The notes under the pieces were generated by a model that searched no databases, was not told where the DNA came from, and saw nothing but the letters and a program-made list of their open reading frames with translations. From Ectothiorhodospira mobilis (GTDB lineage Bacteria; Pseudomonadota; Gammaproteobacteria; Ectothiorhodospirales; Ectothiorhodospiraceae), in assembly GCF_900114895.1 (NCBI RefSeq), contig NZ_FOUO01000006.1:121411-185410 (forward strand): a stretch of DNA of 64,000 nucleotides. Direction: 5' to 3'. Shown one piece after another: positions 45,423 through 57,343 of the stretch (positions within the stretch are counted from its first letter, which is position 1; every line of letters starts with the position of its first letter). Both the position numbers and the translations under genes were made by a program.

Positions 45423-45448
45423 TTTTTGCACAAATCCTTTTTGTACAA
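45423..45448. promoter_or_regulatory. Putative MarR operator in the marR-susA divergent region
   Basis: Two 11-bp direct copies, TTTTTGCACAA (45423-45433) and TTTTTGTACAA (45438-45448), are 15 bp apart. The second contains the perfect palindrome TTGTACAA. A further GCACAAAT lies near 45469. The site sits between the two divergent start codons and could control both. Confidence 0.5.
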
Positions 45449-45526
45449 TAACATTCACCTTGAGAAGGCACAAATGCGCCCCGGTCACCATCCCCACCAC
45501 GGCATCACCCGCGAGGAGGTCCCAGC

Positions 45527-47911
45527 ATGCTGGAAGCCCTGAGGGAGGACATCGCCCGGCACCGTGAATTCACCTACCTGCTGCTGCGCCGGTTGCAGAA
45601 CCTGGGGCGGGCCTTCGTGCTGCGTTCCGACCTGCAGGATGCATACCGCGCCCTGGCCGCGGAGCATGCCGCACCGCCGCCGGAGTACTCGGCCCTGACG
45701 CAGATGCTGGAGGACGTGCAGGAGGCGGTGATCACCGCCCCCTGGATCTCCTTCTCCGTGCGCCCGCAGGTGGGCCGCTGGGTCTATCTGCGCATCCATG
45801 CCGACGAACTGGCGGTGGAGCCCGTTCCCGTGGGGGCCTTTCTGGAGTTCAAGGAGCGGCTGGTGGCCCCGCATCTGGAGGAGTACCGCCCCCTGGAGTT
45901 CGATATCGGCGCCTTCCAGCGCCACTTCCCCAACCTGCGGGAATCCCGCTCCATCGGCCAGGGGGTGGAATTCCTCAATCGCAAGCTCTCCAGCCAGCTC
46001 TTCGACCGGGACGGGGCGGGCTTCCACAAGCTGTTCCTGTTCCTGCGCGAGCACCGCTGCAACGGGCATCAACTGATGATCAACGACCGGGTCCGGGACG
46101 TGGACGGCCTGCGCGCCGTCATCCGCGCCGCCGAGAAGCGCCTGGCCCGCCTGGACCCCGAGACCCCCTGGGATGCGGTGGCCCACACCCTGCAGGAGCT
46201 GGGCCTGGAGGCCGGCTGGGGACGGGACGTGGGGCGCATCCGGGAGAGCCTGGAACTGCTCTCCGAGCTGCTGGAGGCCCCTTCCCCCAAGACCCTGGAG
46301 CGGTTTTTGGCGCGCATCCCCATGATCTTCAGCATGCTCATCCTCAGCCCCCACGGTTTCTTCGGCCAGTCCAATGTCCTGGGGCTGCCGGATACCGGCG
46401 GGCAGGTGGTGTACATCCTGGACCAGGTGCGCTCCCTGGAGCGGGAGATGCATGCCCGTCTGGCGGAGCAGGGCCTGGACATCCAGCCCCGCATCCTGGT
46501 GGTGACCCGCCTCATCCCCGAGGCCCGGGGCACCACCTGCGATCAGCCCGAGGAGCATATCTCCGGCACCCAGAACGCCAAGATCCTGCGCGTGCCCTTC
46601 CGCGGCCGGGACGGGGAGGTGGTGCCCCACTGGATCTCCCGATTCGAGATCTGGCCCTACCTGGAGCGTTTCGCCAACGACGTGGAGACCCGGGTGCGTG
46701 CCGAGCTGGGGGGGCGGCCGGATTTGATCGTGGGCAACTACTCCGATGGCAACCTGGTGGCCACGCTGCTGTCGTCGCGCATGCACGTCACCCAGTGCAA
46801 CATCGCCCATGCCCTGGAGAAGACCAAATACCTCTACTCGGACCTCTACTGGCGGGAGAACGAGGACCAGTACCATTTCTCCTGCCAGTTCACTGCGGAC
46901 CTGATCGCCATGAACGCCGCGGATTTCATCCTCACCAGCACCTATCAGGAGATCGCCGGTACCGATCACGGCATCGGCCAGTACGAGAGTTACGGCGCCT
47001 TCACCCTGCCCGAGCTCTATCGCGTGGTGAACGGCATCGATGTCTTCGATCCGCGCTTCAACATCGTCTCCCCGGGGGCCGATTCCGAGGTGTACTTCTC
47101 CCATCAAGAGACGGAACGGCGCCTGGGTGGGCTGCACGGGGAGTTGCATGAGATGCTCTTCGGCGGGCCGCACCCGGAGGCCCGGGGTATGCTGGAGGAC
47201 CCGGACAAGCCCCTGATCTTCACCATGGCCCGGCTGGACCGCATCAAGAACATCACCGGCCTGGTGTCCTGGTATGCGCAACACCCGGAACTGCGCCGGC
47301 GGGCCAATCTGGTGGTGGTGGCGGGGTATGTGGATCCCGGCCGTTCCGGCGACCGGGAGGAGCAGGAGCAGATCGCCTACATGCATCGCCTGTTTGACGA
47401 GCACGGCCTGGACGGTCAGGTGCGCTGGCTGGGGATGCGTCTGGACAAGGTCCTCTCGGGGGAGCTCTACCGCTATGTGGCGGATCATCGGGGGGTGTTC
47501 GTGCAACCGGCCTTGTTCGAGGCCTTCGGCCTCACGGTGATCGAGGCCATGGTCTCGGGCCTGCCCACCTTCGCCACCCTCTACGGCGGTCCCCTGGAGA
47601 TCATCGAGCACGGCCGCTCCGGGTACCATATCGATCCCAACCACGGGGATGAGGCCGCCGATGTGCTGCTGGAGTTCTTCCAGCGCTGCGAGGCGGACCC
47701 GGGGCATTGGGACCGCATCTCCCGCGCGGGCATGGACCGGGTGGAGGCCCGCTACACCTGGAAGCGCTACGCTGAGCGCATGATGACCCTGTCGCGCATC
47801 TACGGGTTCTGGAAGTACGTCACCAACCTGGAGCGGGCCGAGACCCGGCGCTACCTGGAGATGTTCTACGCCCTGCAATACCGCCCGCTGGCGGCGCGGC
47901 TGGAGGGCTGA
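45527..47911 (+). CDS. susA: Sucrose synthase
   Basis: GT-B glycosyltransferase that reversibly converts sucrose and UDP/ADP to fructose and NDP-glucose. The N-terminal regulatory domain (about 260 residues) is followed by the [17 protein letters not shown] donor loop and the [11 protein letters not shown] (E-x7-E) catalytic motif near residue 670. 794 residues, the length of plant and bacterial enzymes. Start after a GAGGAGG site. No sucrose-phosphate synthase is nearby, so it may serve sucrose breakdown or glycogen precursor supply. Sucrose is a common osmolyte in halophilic purple bacteria. Confidence 0.95.
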   Translation: MLEALREDIARHREFTYLLLRRLQNLGRAFVLRSDLQDAYRALAAEHAAPPPEYSALTQMLEDVQEAVITAPWISFSVRPQVGRWVYLRIHADELAVEPVPVGAFLEFKERLVAPHLEEYRPLEFDIGAFQRHFPNLRESRSIGQGVEFLNRKLSSQLFDRDGAGFHKLFLFLREHRCNGHQLMINDRVRDVDGLRAVIRAAEKRLARLDPETPWDAVAHTLQELGLEAGWGRDVGRIRESLELLSELLEAPSPKTLERFLARIPMIFSMLILSPHGFFGQSNVLGLPDTGGQVVYILDQVRSLEREMHARLAEQGLDIQPRILVVTRLIPEARGTTCDQPEEHISGTQNAKILRVPFRGRDGEVVPHWISRFEIWPYLERFANDVETRVRAELGGRPDLIVGNYSDGNLVATLLSSRMHVTQCNIAHALEKTKYLYSDLYWRENEDQYHFSCQFTADLIAMNAADFILTSTYQEIAGTDHGIGQYESYGAFTLPELYRVVNGIDVFDPRFNIVSPGADSEVYFSHQETERRLGGLHGELHEMLFGGPHPEARGMLEDPDKPLIFTMARLDRIKNITGLVSWYAQHPELRRRANLVVVAGYVDPGRSGDREEQEQIAYMHRLFDEHGLDGQVRWLGMRLDKVLSGELYRYVADHRGVFVQPALFEAFGLTVIEAMVSGLPTFATLYGGPLEIIEHGRSGYHIDPNHGDEAADVLLEFFQRCEADPGHWDRISRAGMDRVEARYTWKRYAERMMTLSRIYGFWKYVTNLERAETRRYLEMFYALQYRPLAARLEG

Positions 47912-48060
47912 GCCCTGTTCTGCCCGGCGGGGTGATGGGGTTGTGCTGCGCGGCCCGGCAGGGTCAGGCGGATGGGACCGCGCCAGCGGTGATGCCTTCT
48001 CTGATCGGGCGCTGGTCCGGCCCCATGGCGTGGGGCACCCTGCCCAGCGTGTCCCGTCGC

Positions 48061-48858
48061 TTAGAGCGAGGCCGGCGTGTCCCCGGATTCATCGGAGAGG
48101 ATGATCTCCACGCGGCGGTTCTTCTGGCGCCCCGCGAAGGTCTCGTTGGTGGCGACGGGATAGTCCGAGCCCAACCCCCGGGCGATGATGCGGTCGGGGG
48201 AGATGCCCTTGCGCACCAGGGCCTCTTGTACCGATTCCGCGCGCTGTTGGGAGAGACGCCGATTCAAGGCCGGATCGCCGGTGCTGTCCGTATGGCCTTC
48301 GATGATGGCCTTATAGCCGGGGTTGGCCGCCAGGAAATCCGACAGGCGCTGGATCATGCGCTCGGCCCCCGGTTTGAGATCGGCCTTGCCGGTGTCAAAG
48401 AGCACGTCGCCGAGGGTGAGGACCATGCCCCGCGCCGTCTGTCGCAGTTGACCCGTGGCGGCCAGATCCCTGGCCGGGCCCCGGCTCATGCGGGGCCGGT
48501 CTGCCCTGTCGTCCTCCCCTGCAAGCCGTGCTTCCAGCTCCCTCGCCCGCAGGAGGGCCTCCTGGGCCTCGCGGCTGCGCTCCTCGGCCTGCTCCCTCGC
48601 CGAGCTCGCCAGTGCTCGGGCCTGGGCCAGGGCGATCTCGGCCTCCCGTGCCTTGGCTTCGGCCCGTTCCCGGGCGAGCTGCGCTTCCCGCAGCCCGAAG
48701 GAGGCATCGGGATCGTTCTGGTCGGTCATGCCGGCCCCCTGTTGGGGTGGGGTTCCGGTCTGATAGGGGGCAACGTTGGCACAGCCTGTCAGGGTGGTGA
48801 AAAGGGCCAGGCCCAGGATGGCCAGACCGGTTTTGCGGGCGTGGTGTCGAGCGGGCAT
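48061..48858 (-). CDS. OmpA-family peptidoglycan-associated lipoprotein
   Basis: A lipoprotein with lipobox LTGC after a hydrophobic helix, an Ala/Glu/Arg-rich coiled coil (about residues 50-120), and a C-terminal OmpA/Pal peptidoglycan-binding domain (LGDVLFDTGKADLKP, IEGHTDSTGDPALNRRLSQQRAESV, GLGSDYPVATN, NRRVEI). 265 residues from ATG 48858, or 275 from ATG 48888; neither has a clear ribosome-binding site. Convergent with susA; the 149-bp gap between them shows no feature. Confidence 0.88.
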   Translation of the reverse strand: MPARHHARKTGLAILGLALFTTLTGCANVAPYQTGTPPQQGAGMTDQNDPDASFGLREAQLARERAEAKAREAEIALAQARALASSAREQAEERSREAQEALLRARELEARLAGEDDRADRPRMSRGPARDLAATGQLRQTARGMVLTLGDVLFDTGKADLKPGAERMIQRLSDFLAANPGYKAIIEGHTDSTGDPALNRRLSQQRAESVQEALVRKGISPDRIIARGLGSDYPVATNETFAGRQKNRRVEIILSDESGDTPASL

Positions 48859-49018
48859 AGAATGGGTTCTCGGCGCTTGATGTTTCATTGGCGGTCGGGG
48901 TTCGGTTCCGGCATCCACGGTGGGTGTCCGTGGTGTTCCACGTCAGCACGGACTACCCACATTGCACGAAGCATTGACAGGTCTGGGTGGCTAGCTTAGC
49001 ACCCGCTCCCATGATGTG

Positions 49019-49038
49019 AAATGGTGCTCCATTTTTAT
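49019..49038. repeat. Inverted repeat beyond the second MFS gene
   Basis: AAATGG and CCATTT flank TGCT in an AT-rich patch between the MFS stop and the lipoprotein start. It could be a weak terminator or a binding site; on the plus strand it is followed by TTTT. Confidence 0.3.
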
Positions 49039-49055
49039 GTCCGGATGATGCAATT

Positions 49056-50366
49056 TCATGGACCACTGCGGGTTACATTCCGACAGCCGGTTTCCACCAG
49101 TCGCCAGGAGGCCACGGTGGCCAGGGCGGCAAAGCCGGTGAGCAGCCACAGGCCGCGTTGATAGTCCTGTGGGCCGTAGACCGGTACCCCGGCGGCGGAG
49201 AGGCTGCCGTCCCAGCCCAGGTCCATCACCCAGCCAAACAGGGGCTGGAACAGGGCCGCCCCCAGAAAGAGCCCGGTGTTCACCAGGGCGATGGCCATGC
49301 CCGAGAGGGAGGGCGCGGTCACCTCCTTGGCATGGGCGTAGGCCACCACAAAACTCCCCGCCGCCAGGCCCATGAGCGTGAACAGGGTCAGGCCCGTGAA
49401 GCCCGGGCCCCAGGGCAAAAAGAGCAGGGCCAGGCACATGGCCAGGTAGAGCAGGGCGCCCGTCTGCAGCACTGGACGGCGCCGTCCCAGGCGGTCGGAG
49501 ACATGGCCCGCCAGCAGGCAGCCAGCGGCGAAGGCGACGGTGCCGGCGGTGGTATACAACGAGGCCTCACCCCGGCCCAGGCCGTGCACGTCCCGCATCA
49601 GGGGCACGGCCCACAGCCCCAGCATGCCGAACAGGCTGCCGGTGATGCCCAGGTCATAGAAAAAGCCCGGCCACAGGCGGCGGTTGGCCAGCACCGCCCG
49701 CAGGTCCCGCAGCCAGTGCTGCTGCCGGGGGGCGTGGGGTGGCAGTCCTTCCATCTCCCGCACCGAGGGGAAGCCCAGTTGTTCGGGCCGGTCCCGCACC
49801 AGCCACCAGGAGAGCAGGGCCAGGACCATGGCCGCGGCCCCCAGGACGACGAACAGGCTGCGCCAGTCCACCCATAGCAGCATCAGGGCCAGGGGCCCCG
49901 TTGCGGCGATGGCGCCGACATTGCCCAGCAGCAGGGTGAGGCCGCTGATGGTGCCGTAGCGCCGCTCGCTGAACCAAACGCTGTTGCTCTTCATCAGCCC
50001 GACGAAGACCACCGACACCCCCAGCCCCACGAGGAAGCGTCCCAGGCTGGCCGCGGCCAGGTCGTCCGCCAGCCCGAACAGCACCGACCCCAGGCCCGCC
50101 ACCAGGTTGCCCATGGTGACCGATAGGCGGGAGCCCAGGGTATCCGCCAGCACCCCGGCGGGCATCTGCATGGCGGTATAGATATAGAAGTACATGGCCG
50201 AGAGGGACCCCAGGGTGGCGGCGCTGGTGCCGAAGGCCGCGGCCAGCTCGCCGGAGACCACCCCGGGGGCGAAGCGGTGGAAGAAGACCAGCATGTAGGC
50301 GGCCACCAGTACGGCGTAGATGGTCCAGCGGATGCGCACGAAGCGCCGGGGGTCCACGGTGGGCAT
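49056..50366 (-). CDS. Major facilitator superfamily transporter
   Basis: A 436-residue, 12-helix MFS carrier with the loop motif ADTLGSRLSVTMGN between helices 2 and 3 and HVSDRLGRRRPVLQ in the second half. Resembles the sugar-phosphate/anion porter subfamily in layout; the substrate is not assignable. ATG 50366 lies 8 bases after an AGGACC-like site. Divergent from coaBC with 109 bp between. Confidence 0.83.
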   Translation of the reverse strand: MPTVDPRRFVRIRWTIYAVLVAAYMLVFFHRFAPGVVSGELAAAFGTSAATLGSLSAMYFYIYTAMQMPAGVLADTLGSRLSVTMGNLVAGLGSVLFGLADDLAAASLGRFLVGLGVSVVFVGLMKSNSVWFSERRYGTISGLTLLLGNVGAIAATGPLALMLLWVDWRSLFVVLGAAAMVLALLSWWLVRDRPEQLGFPSVREMEGLPPHAPRQQHWLRDLRAVLANRRLWPGFFYDLGITGSLFGMLGLWAVPLMRDVHGLGRGEASLYTTAGTVAFAAGCLLAGHVSDRLGRRRPVLQTGALLYLAMCLALLFLPWGPGFTGLTLFTLMGLAAGSFVVAYAHAKEVTAPSLSGMAIALVNTGLFLGAALFQPLFGWVMDLGWDGSLSAAGVPVYGPQDYQRGLWLLTGFAALATVASWRLVETGCRNVTRSGP

Positions 50367-50475
50367 GGGGGGTCCTTTTGCGATGCAACCGGTGGGCATG
50401 GTACCCGGGTCCGCCCGTCCCCTGCTATGGCAGCGGGACTGCCCCCTGCGTGGAACGAGGGTGTAGAATTCCGCC

Positions 50476-51690
50476 ATGCCATTGACCGGAAAACACATCC
50501 TGTTGGGGGTCTCCGCGGGGATCGCCGCCTACAAGAGTTGCGACCTGGTGCGCCGTCTCATGGACGCCGGCGCCCGGGTGCGGGTGGTGATGACCCCACG
50601 GGCGGCGGAGTTCGTGGCCCCCCTCACCTTCCAGGCCCTGTCGGGTCATCCCGTGCGCCTCTCCGCCTTCGACGCCGGGGCCGAGGCGGGTATGGATCAC
50701 ATTGAGCTGGCCCGCTGGGCCGATTGCGTGCTGGTGGCCCCGGCCACGGCGGATCTCATGGCCCGCCTGGCCCAGGGCATGGCCGACGATCTGCTCACCA
50801 CCCTTTGCCTGGCCACCGAGGCCCCGGTGTGTCTGGCCCCGGCCATGAACCGGGCCATGTGGGCCCATGCCGCCACCCGGGCCAATGCCCAGTGTCTCGT
50901 CGGGCGCGGTGTGCACCTGCTGGGCCCCGCCTCGGGGGGGCAGGCCTGCGGCGAGGAGGGGGCGGGGCGCATGCTGGAGCCGGGGGAACTGGTGGCCGCG
51001 CTGCGGGAGCGGTTCACGGACGGCCCCTTGGCGGGCCGGCGGGTCCTGATCACCGCCGGTCCCACCCGCGAGCCGGTGGACCCGGTGCGCTTTGTGGGCA
51101 ACCGCAGTTCCGGGCGCATGGGCTATGCCGTGGCCGCGGCCGCCGCCGCCGCCGGGGCGCGGGTGTGCCTGGTGAGCGGTCCCGTGGCGCTGCCATCCCC
51201 TCCGGGGGTGGAGCGGGTGGCCGTGGAGACCGCCCTGGAGATGCACGCGGCGGTGATGGAACGGGTGGCGCAGGCGGAGGTCTTCATCTCCACCGCGGCG
51301 GTGGCGGACTACCGGGTGGCGGAGCCCGCCTTGGAGAAGATCAAGAAGCGCGCCGATATCCTGGAGCTGCGCCTGGTGCGCAACCCCGACATCCTGGCGG
51401 AGGTGGCGGCCCGCCCGGATGCCCCTTTCACCGTGGGCTTTGCGGCGGAGACCGGGGACCTGGAGCGCCACGCCCGGGCCAAGCTGGAGGCCAAGGGGCT
51501 GGACATGATCGCCGCCAACGATGTCTCCGCAGGAAGGGGCTTCGATGCCGAGGAGAACGCCCTGGAGGTGCTGTGGCCCGGCGGCGGCACCAGCCTGGGG
51601 CGTCAACCCAAGACGGCCCTGGCCCGGGCGCTGGTGGCGCTGGTGGCCCGGCGCATGGAGGCGGCCGGCCGGAATCCAGGCCCTGCCTGA
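50476..51690 (+). CDS. coaBC: Bifunctional phosphopantothenoylcysteine decarboxylase/synthetase
   Basis: Two steps of coenzyme A synthesis: CoaB joins phosphopantothenate to cysteine, CoaC decarboxylates it. The N-terminal flavin domain ([30 protein letters not shown]) and the C-terminal synthetase ([26 protein letters not shown]) are fused as usual. 404 residues. First of the coaBC-dut group. Confidence 0.96.
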   Translation: MPLTGKHILLGVSAGIAAYKSCDLVRRLMDAGARVRVVMTPRAAEFVAPLTFQALSGHPVRLSAFDAGAEAGMDHIELARWADCVLVAPATADLMARLAQGMADDLLTTLCLATEAPVCLAPAMNRAMWAHAATRANAQCLVGRGVHLLGPASGGQACGEEGAGRMLEPGELVAALRERFTDGPLAGRRVLITAGPTREPVDPVRFVGNRSSGRMGYAVAAAAAAAGARVCLVSGPVALPSPPGVERVAVETALEMHAAVMERVAQAEVFISTAAVADYRVAEPALEKIKKRADILELRLVRNPDILAEVAARPDAPFTVGFAAETGDLERHARAKLEAKGLDMIAANDVSAGRGFDAEENALEVLWPGGGTSLGRQPKTALARALVALVARRMEAAGRNPGPA

Positions 51691-51739
51691 TGCGGCCGAC
51701 TTGTGCATCACCGATCCCTTTCCCGTTTCGAGAGCGTAC

Positions 51740-52195
51740 ATGCAGACCATCGATATCCGCATCCTGGACCCCCGGGTGGGCCGTGAATTCCCGTTGCCGG
51801 AGCCGGCCACCGCCGGTTCCGCCGGGGTGGACCTGCGGGCCTGCCTGGACGGCCCTTTGGAGTTGCATCCGGGGCAGGCGGAACTGATCCCCACCGGCAT
51901 CGCCATGCACATCGCCGATCCGGGGCTGGCGGCCATGGTGCTGCCCCGGTCCGGGCTGGGGCATCGCCAGGGCATCGTCCTGGGCAATCTGGTGGGGTTG
52001 ATCGATTCCGACTACCAGGGCCCGTTGATGGTCTCCTGCTGGAACCGGGGGGCGCGGACGGTGGTGGTGGAACCGGGGGAGCGCATCGCCCAGATGGTGG
52101 TGGTGCCGGTGGTGCAACCCCGGTTCCGGGTGGTGGAGGATTTCGAGGAGAGCGAGCGCGGTGAAGGGGGGTTTGGTTCTTCCGGGCGCCTCTGA
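51740..52195 (+). CDS. dut: dUTP diphosphatase
   Basis: Hydrolyses dUTP to dUMP, keeping uracil out of DNA and supplying dTMP synthesis. All five motifs are visible: [36 protein letters not shown] and the C-terminal GGFGSSGR. 151 residues, normal length. Confidence 0.97.
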   Translation: MQTIDIRILDPRVGREFPLPEPATAGSAGVDLRACLDGPLELHPGQAELIPTGIAMHIADPGLAAMVLPRSGLGHRQGIVLGNLVGLIDSDYQGPLMVSCWNRGARTVVVEPGERIAQMVVVPVVQPRFRVVEDFEESERGEGGFGSSGRL

Positions 52196-52254
52196 GGCGG
52201 TGTTGAGTGGGCGCCATCTTGGGGGGTGTCTGTGGGGCCGTCGGGGGGCGGGTC

Positions 52255-52485
52255 GCCCTGCGGCGGGACGCCGTGCATACCTCCCTGTAGGCTTGCGCGC
52301 CGCTTCCCTGCGGCGCACACCCACCTCCGGGCGACCCGCCCCCCGACGGCGCGGCGGCAGTGGATTTCTCCCTGCAGGCTTGCGCGCCGCTTCCCTGCGG
52401 CGCACACCCGCCTCCGGGCGACCCGCCCCCCGACGGTGTGGCTGCAGTGGGTTTCTCCCTGCAGGCTTGGGCACCGCCTTCCCGG
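52255..52485 (+). repeat. Second repeat array, between dut and algC
   Basis: The 303-bp gap between dut and algC holds three copies with an 87-bp period (CTCCCTG cores at 52281, 52368 and 52455). The first copy is nearly identical over about 75 bp to the third unit at 18999 between gspF and gspG, and has the same orientation. Each full unit has the GCCGC-TTCCCT-GCGGC hairpin. The last unit decays into the ribosome-binding site of algC. Confidence 0.82.
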
Positions 52486-52498
52486 TGGGGAGGGGGGC

Positions 52499-54848
<2,350 letters not shown>

Positions 54849-54854
54849 GGTGCA

Positions 54855-54869
54855 GCCCCGTTACGGGGC
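54855..54869. terminator. Short hairpin between convergent argB and DUF4124 gene
   Basis: GCCCCG/CGGGGC closes on TTA, which is the TAA stop of the opposing gene. A compact bidirectional terminator is likely, but no T run follows. Confidence 0.35.
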
Positions 54870-55481
54870 GTCCTCCTGTCGGGCGCGCAGCGTGCGCAGG
54901 CGTTCCAGGTCGTGCCGGAATCGCTGTTCGATCCGCTCCCGCTGCGCCCGTTGCTCCTCCAGGCGCGCCTGATGGGCGCGGATGCGCTCCTCCAGGGCGT
55001 CGGCCTGGGCCATGTCCCCCTCGCTGCGTAAACGTTCCCGTTCCTGGCGCAGTTCCTCCAGCCGTTCCCGCAGCAGGACCAGCTCGGAATCGATGAGGGC
55101 GAGGCGGTCATCCCGCGTGTGGATCAGCTCCCGCTCCGAGCCAAAGCTCTGCAGCAGGATGCGGTCCGCCTCCGCCTGCCGGGCCGCCGCCTCCTCCTCG
55201 GCGCGAAGGCGGGCCTCCTCGGCGGCACGGGCCTCGCGTTCCGCGGCACTGGGGGGCGCCTCCCGGCGTTCCCTCACCAGGCCGCGGCGGTCGATCACCT
55301 CGCGGTCGAAACGGGTCACATCGGAGGGCGGGGTGTCGCTCATGTGCACCTGCCCGTCCTCGTCCACCCAGCGGTAGATCTCCCCGCAGGCCGCCGCCGG
55401 CAGGATGGCCGCAAGGATCAGCAGGAGGATGGGCGGGCCATGACGGTGTGCGCTGCCGAGGGGAAGGGGCTGAATGGGCAT
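54861..55481 (-). CDS. DUF4124-domain coiled-coil periplasmic protein
   Basis: A 206-residue protein of unknown function. A hydrophobic signal-like N-terminus (ILLLILAAILPAAA) is followed by a DUF4124 domain (IYRWVDEDGQVHMSDTPP) and then about 130 residues of charged coiled coil rich in Glu, Arg and Ala. Common in gammaproteobacteria near envelope genes. Confidence 0.8.
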   Translation of the reverse strand: MPIQPLPLGSAHRHGPPILLLILAAILPAAACGEIYRWVDEDGQVHMSDTPPSDVTRFDREVIDRRGLVRERREAPPSAAEREARAAEEARLRAEEEAAARQAEADRILLQSFGSERELIHTRDDRLALIDSELVLLRERLEELRQERERLRSEGDMAQADALEERIRAHQARLEEQRAQRERIEQRFRHDLERLRTLRARQEDAP

Positions 55482-55577
55482 GGCGGCCTCCTCGGGCCCG
55501 GGATGGCCCGTTGTCTGGGATACGACGTCTCCGCTTCCTGCGGTCTGCTTCCCGGCCCTGGGCGCCCCGGGCGGCGT

Positions 55578-56222
55578 TCAGGCCACCCCGTATTCCCTGC
55601 GGTAGGCCTCCACCGCGGCGCGGTGTTCCTCCATGTCCGGGAGTTCGTGCAGGAAGGCCTCCAGGTCCGTCAGGGTGGCGATGGCGTGCACGCGCACCCC
55701 CAGATCCCGTTCCGCCTCCTGGATGGCCGAGAGGGCCCCCTGCCCCCGCTCCTGGCGGTCCAGGGCGATGAGCACCCCGGCGGGTTCCGCCCCGGCGGCG
55801 CGGATCAGCTCCACCGACTCGCGGATGGCGGTGCCGGCGGTGATGACGTCGTCCACGATGAGCACGCGCCCCTGCAGCGGTGCCCCCACCAGGTTGCCCC
55901 CCTCGCCGTGGTCCTTGGCCTCCTTGCGGTTGAAGCAGTAGGGATAGTCCCGGTCGTGCTCCCGGGCCAGGGCCATGGCGGTGGCGGCCACCAGGGGGAT
56001 GCCCTTGTAGGCGGGGCCGAAGAGGGTGTCCACCTGCATGCCGGAGTCCACCAGCGCGCGGGCGTAGAAGGCCCCCAGGCGGGCCAGATCCCTGCCGGTG
56101 TTGAACAGGCCGGCATTGAAGAAATAGGGGCTCACCCGGCCGGACTTGAGGGTGAAGCGGCCAAAGCGCAGTACGCCGCGCTCCAGGCAGAATTGCAGGA
56201 ATTCGGTGCGATAGGTGTTCAT
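55578..56222 (-). CDS. pyrE: Orotate phosphoribosyltransferase
   Basis: Joins orotate to PRPP to form OMP in pyrimidine synthesis. The PRPP-binding [13 protein letters not shown] motif and the [13 protein letters not shown] flexible loop are present. 214 residues from ATG 56222. Divergent from xthA, the usual arrangement. Confidence 0.96.
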   Translation of the reverse strand: MNTYRTEFLQFCLERGVLRFGRFTLKSGRVSPYFFNAGLFNTGRDLARLGAFYARALVDSGMQVDTLFGPAYKGIPLVAATAMALAREHDRDYPYCFNRKEAKDHGEGGNLVGAPLQGRVLIVDDVITAGTAIRESVELIRAAGAEPAGVLIALDRQERGQGALSAIQEAERDLGVRVHAIATLTDLEAFLHELPDMEEHRAAVEAYRREYGVA

Positions 56223-56327
56223 GCACGGGAAGTTACAAGGATGCGGCCCAGGGGACAAGCGCTTGCGCTTCCGTCCTCGGGGCCATGTGGTAGCTTCATC
56301 GGGTCACCCCCAGCGATCCCCGAGGTC

Positions 56328-57104
56328 ATGCGCATCGTCAATTTCAACGCCAATGGCATCCGTTCCGCCGCCCGCAAGGGCTTCTTCCAGTGGCTCCAGG
56401 CCCAGGGGGCGGACGTGGTCTGCATCCAGGAGACCAAGGCCCAGGTGCATCAGCTGGAGGATGAGATCTTCCACCCCCGGGGCTACCACTGCACCTACCT
56501 CGACGCGCAGAAGAAGGGCTACAGCGGTGTGGCCCTGTACTGCCGGCGGCCGCCGGATGAGGTCATCGCGGGGCTGGGCTCGGAGGACTTCGACCCGGAG
56601 GCCCGCTACCTGGAGGCCCGCTTCGGCGGGCTCTCCGTGGCCTCGGTCTACGTGCCCTCCGGCTCTTCCGGGGAGGTGCGCCAGGCGGCCAAGTACCGCT
56701 TCCTGGACCTGTTCATGGAACGCCTGCGCCAGGCCCGGGCCAGTGGCCGGGAGTACGTCCTGTGCGGGGATTGGAATATCGCCCATCGCCCCATCGACCT
56801 GCGCAACTGGCGCAGCAACCAGAGGCATTCCGGCTTCCTGCAGGAGGAGCGGGCATGGCTGGACACCCTGTTCGAGGAGGTGGGCTGGGTGGATGCCTTC
56901 CGCCGCCTGGTGCAGGCGCCGGAGGAGTACACCTGGTGGTCCCACCGGGGTCAGGCCTGGTCGAAAAATGTGGGATGGCGTCTAGACTATCAAGTGACCA
57001 CCCCCGGCATGGCGCAGCGGGCGCGGGCGGCCTTCGTGCACCGGGCGGACCGTTTCTCCGACCATGCCCCGGTGGTCATGGACTACGATGTCCCGGTGTC
57101 CTGA
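56328..57104 (+). CDS. xthA: Exodeoxyribonuclease III
   Basis: AP endonuclease and 3'-5' exonuclease of base-excision repair. EEP-fold motifs: NFNANGIRSA, CIQETKA, GYSGVALY, CGDWNIAH, RLDYQVTT and FSDHAPV. 258 residues; start at ATG 56328. The XthA/ExoA type rather than the longer ExoIII variants. Confidence 0.94.
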   Translation: MRIVNFNANGIRSAARKGFFQWLQAQGADVVCIQETKAQVHQLEDEIFHPRGYHCTYLDAQKKGYSGVALYCRRPPDEVIAGLGSEDFDPEARYLEARFGGLSVASVYVPSGSSGEVRQAAKYRFLDLFMERLRQARASGREYVLCGDWNIAHRPIDLRNWRSNQRHSGFLQEERAWLDTLFEEVGWVDAFRRLVQAPEEYTWWSHRGQAWSKNVGWRLDYQVTTPGMAQRARAAFVHRADRFSDHAPVVMDYDVPVS

Positions 57105-57163
57105 GCTGGCTTGCGGGCCGGCCCAGGGGCACAATTCGCCTGAACTGTTGGACTTATGTTAAG

Positions 57164-57183
57164 TTTTTGCGTTCACGAAAAAC
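57164..57183. promoter_or_regulatory. Palindromic element upstream of the BCCT carrier gene
   Basis: An imperfect dyad, TTTTTGCG facing CGAAAAA around TTCA, in an AT-rich island 160 bp before the carrier gene and following TTGGACTTATGTTAAG. A possible operator or osmotically controlled promoter region; no family assigned. Confidence 0.3.
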
Positions 57184-57343
57184 GTCGCCCTGCCTCCTGG
57201 GGCGGTCTATTGCCATCCGGGAAGGGGTCCCGGGGCAACCGCCCGATGCGGTTCTAGGCCATCGCGGGAGGGGGAGACGCCTCAGATGAGGACCCGGAGG
57301 GGGCGGTACAGCGCCCCTTGAGCCGCCCATACTCGGAGGACCC

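Noticed and set aside
48974..49002. A TTGACA-17-TAGCAC promoter on the plus strand upstream of the OmpA-type lipoprotein gene
   Set aside because: No plus-strand gene follows; the neighbouring genes are on the minus strand, so it is probably chance.
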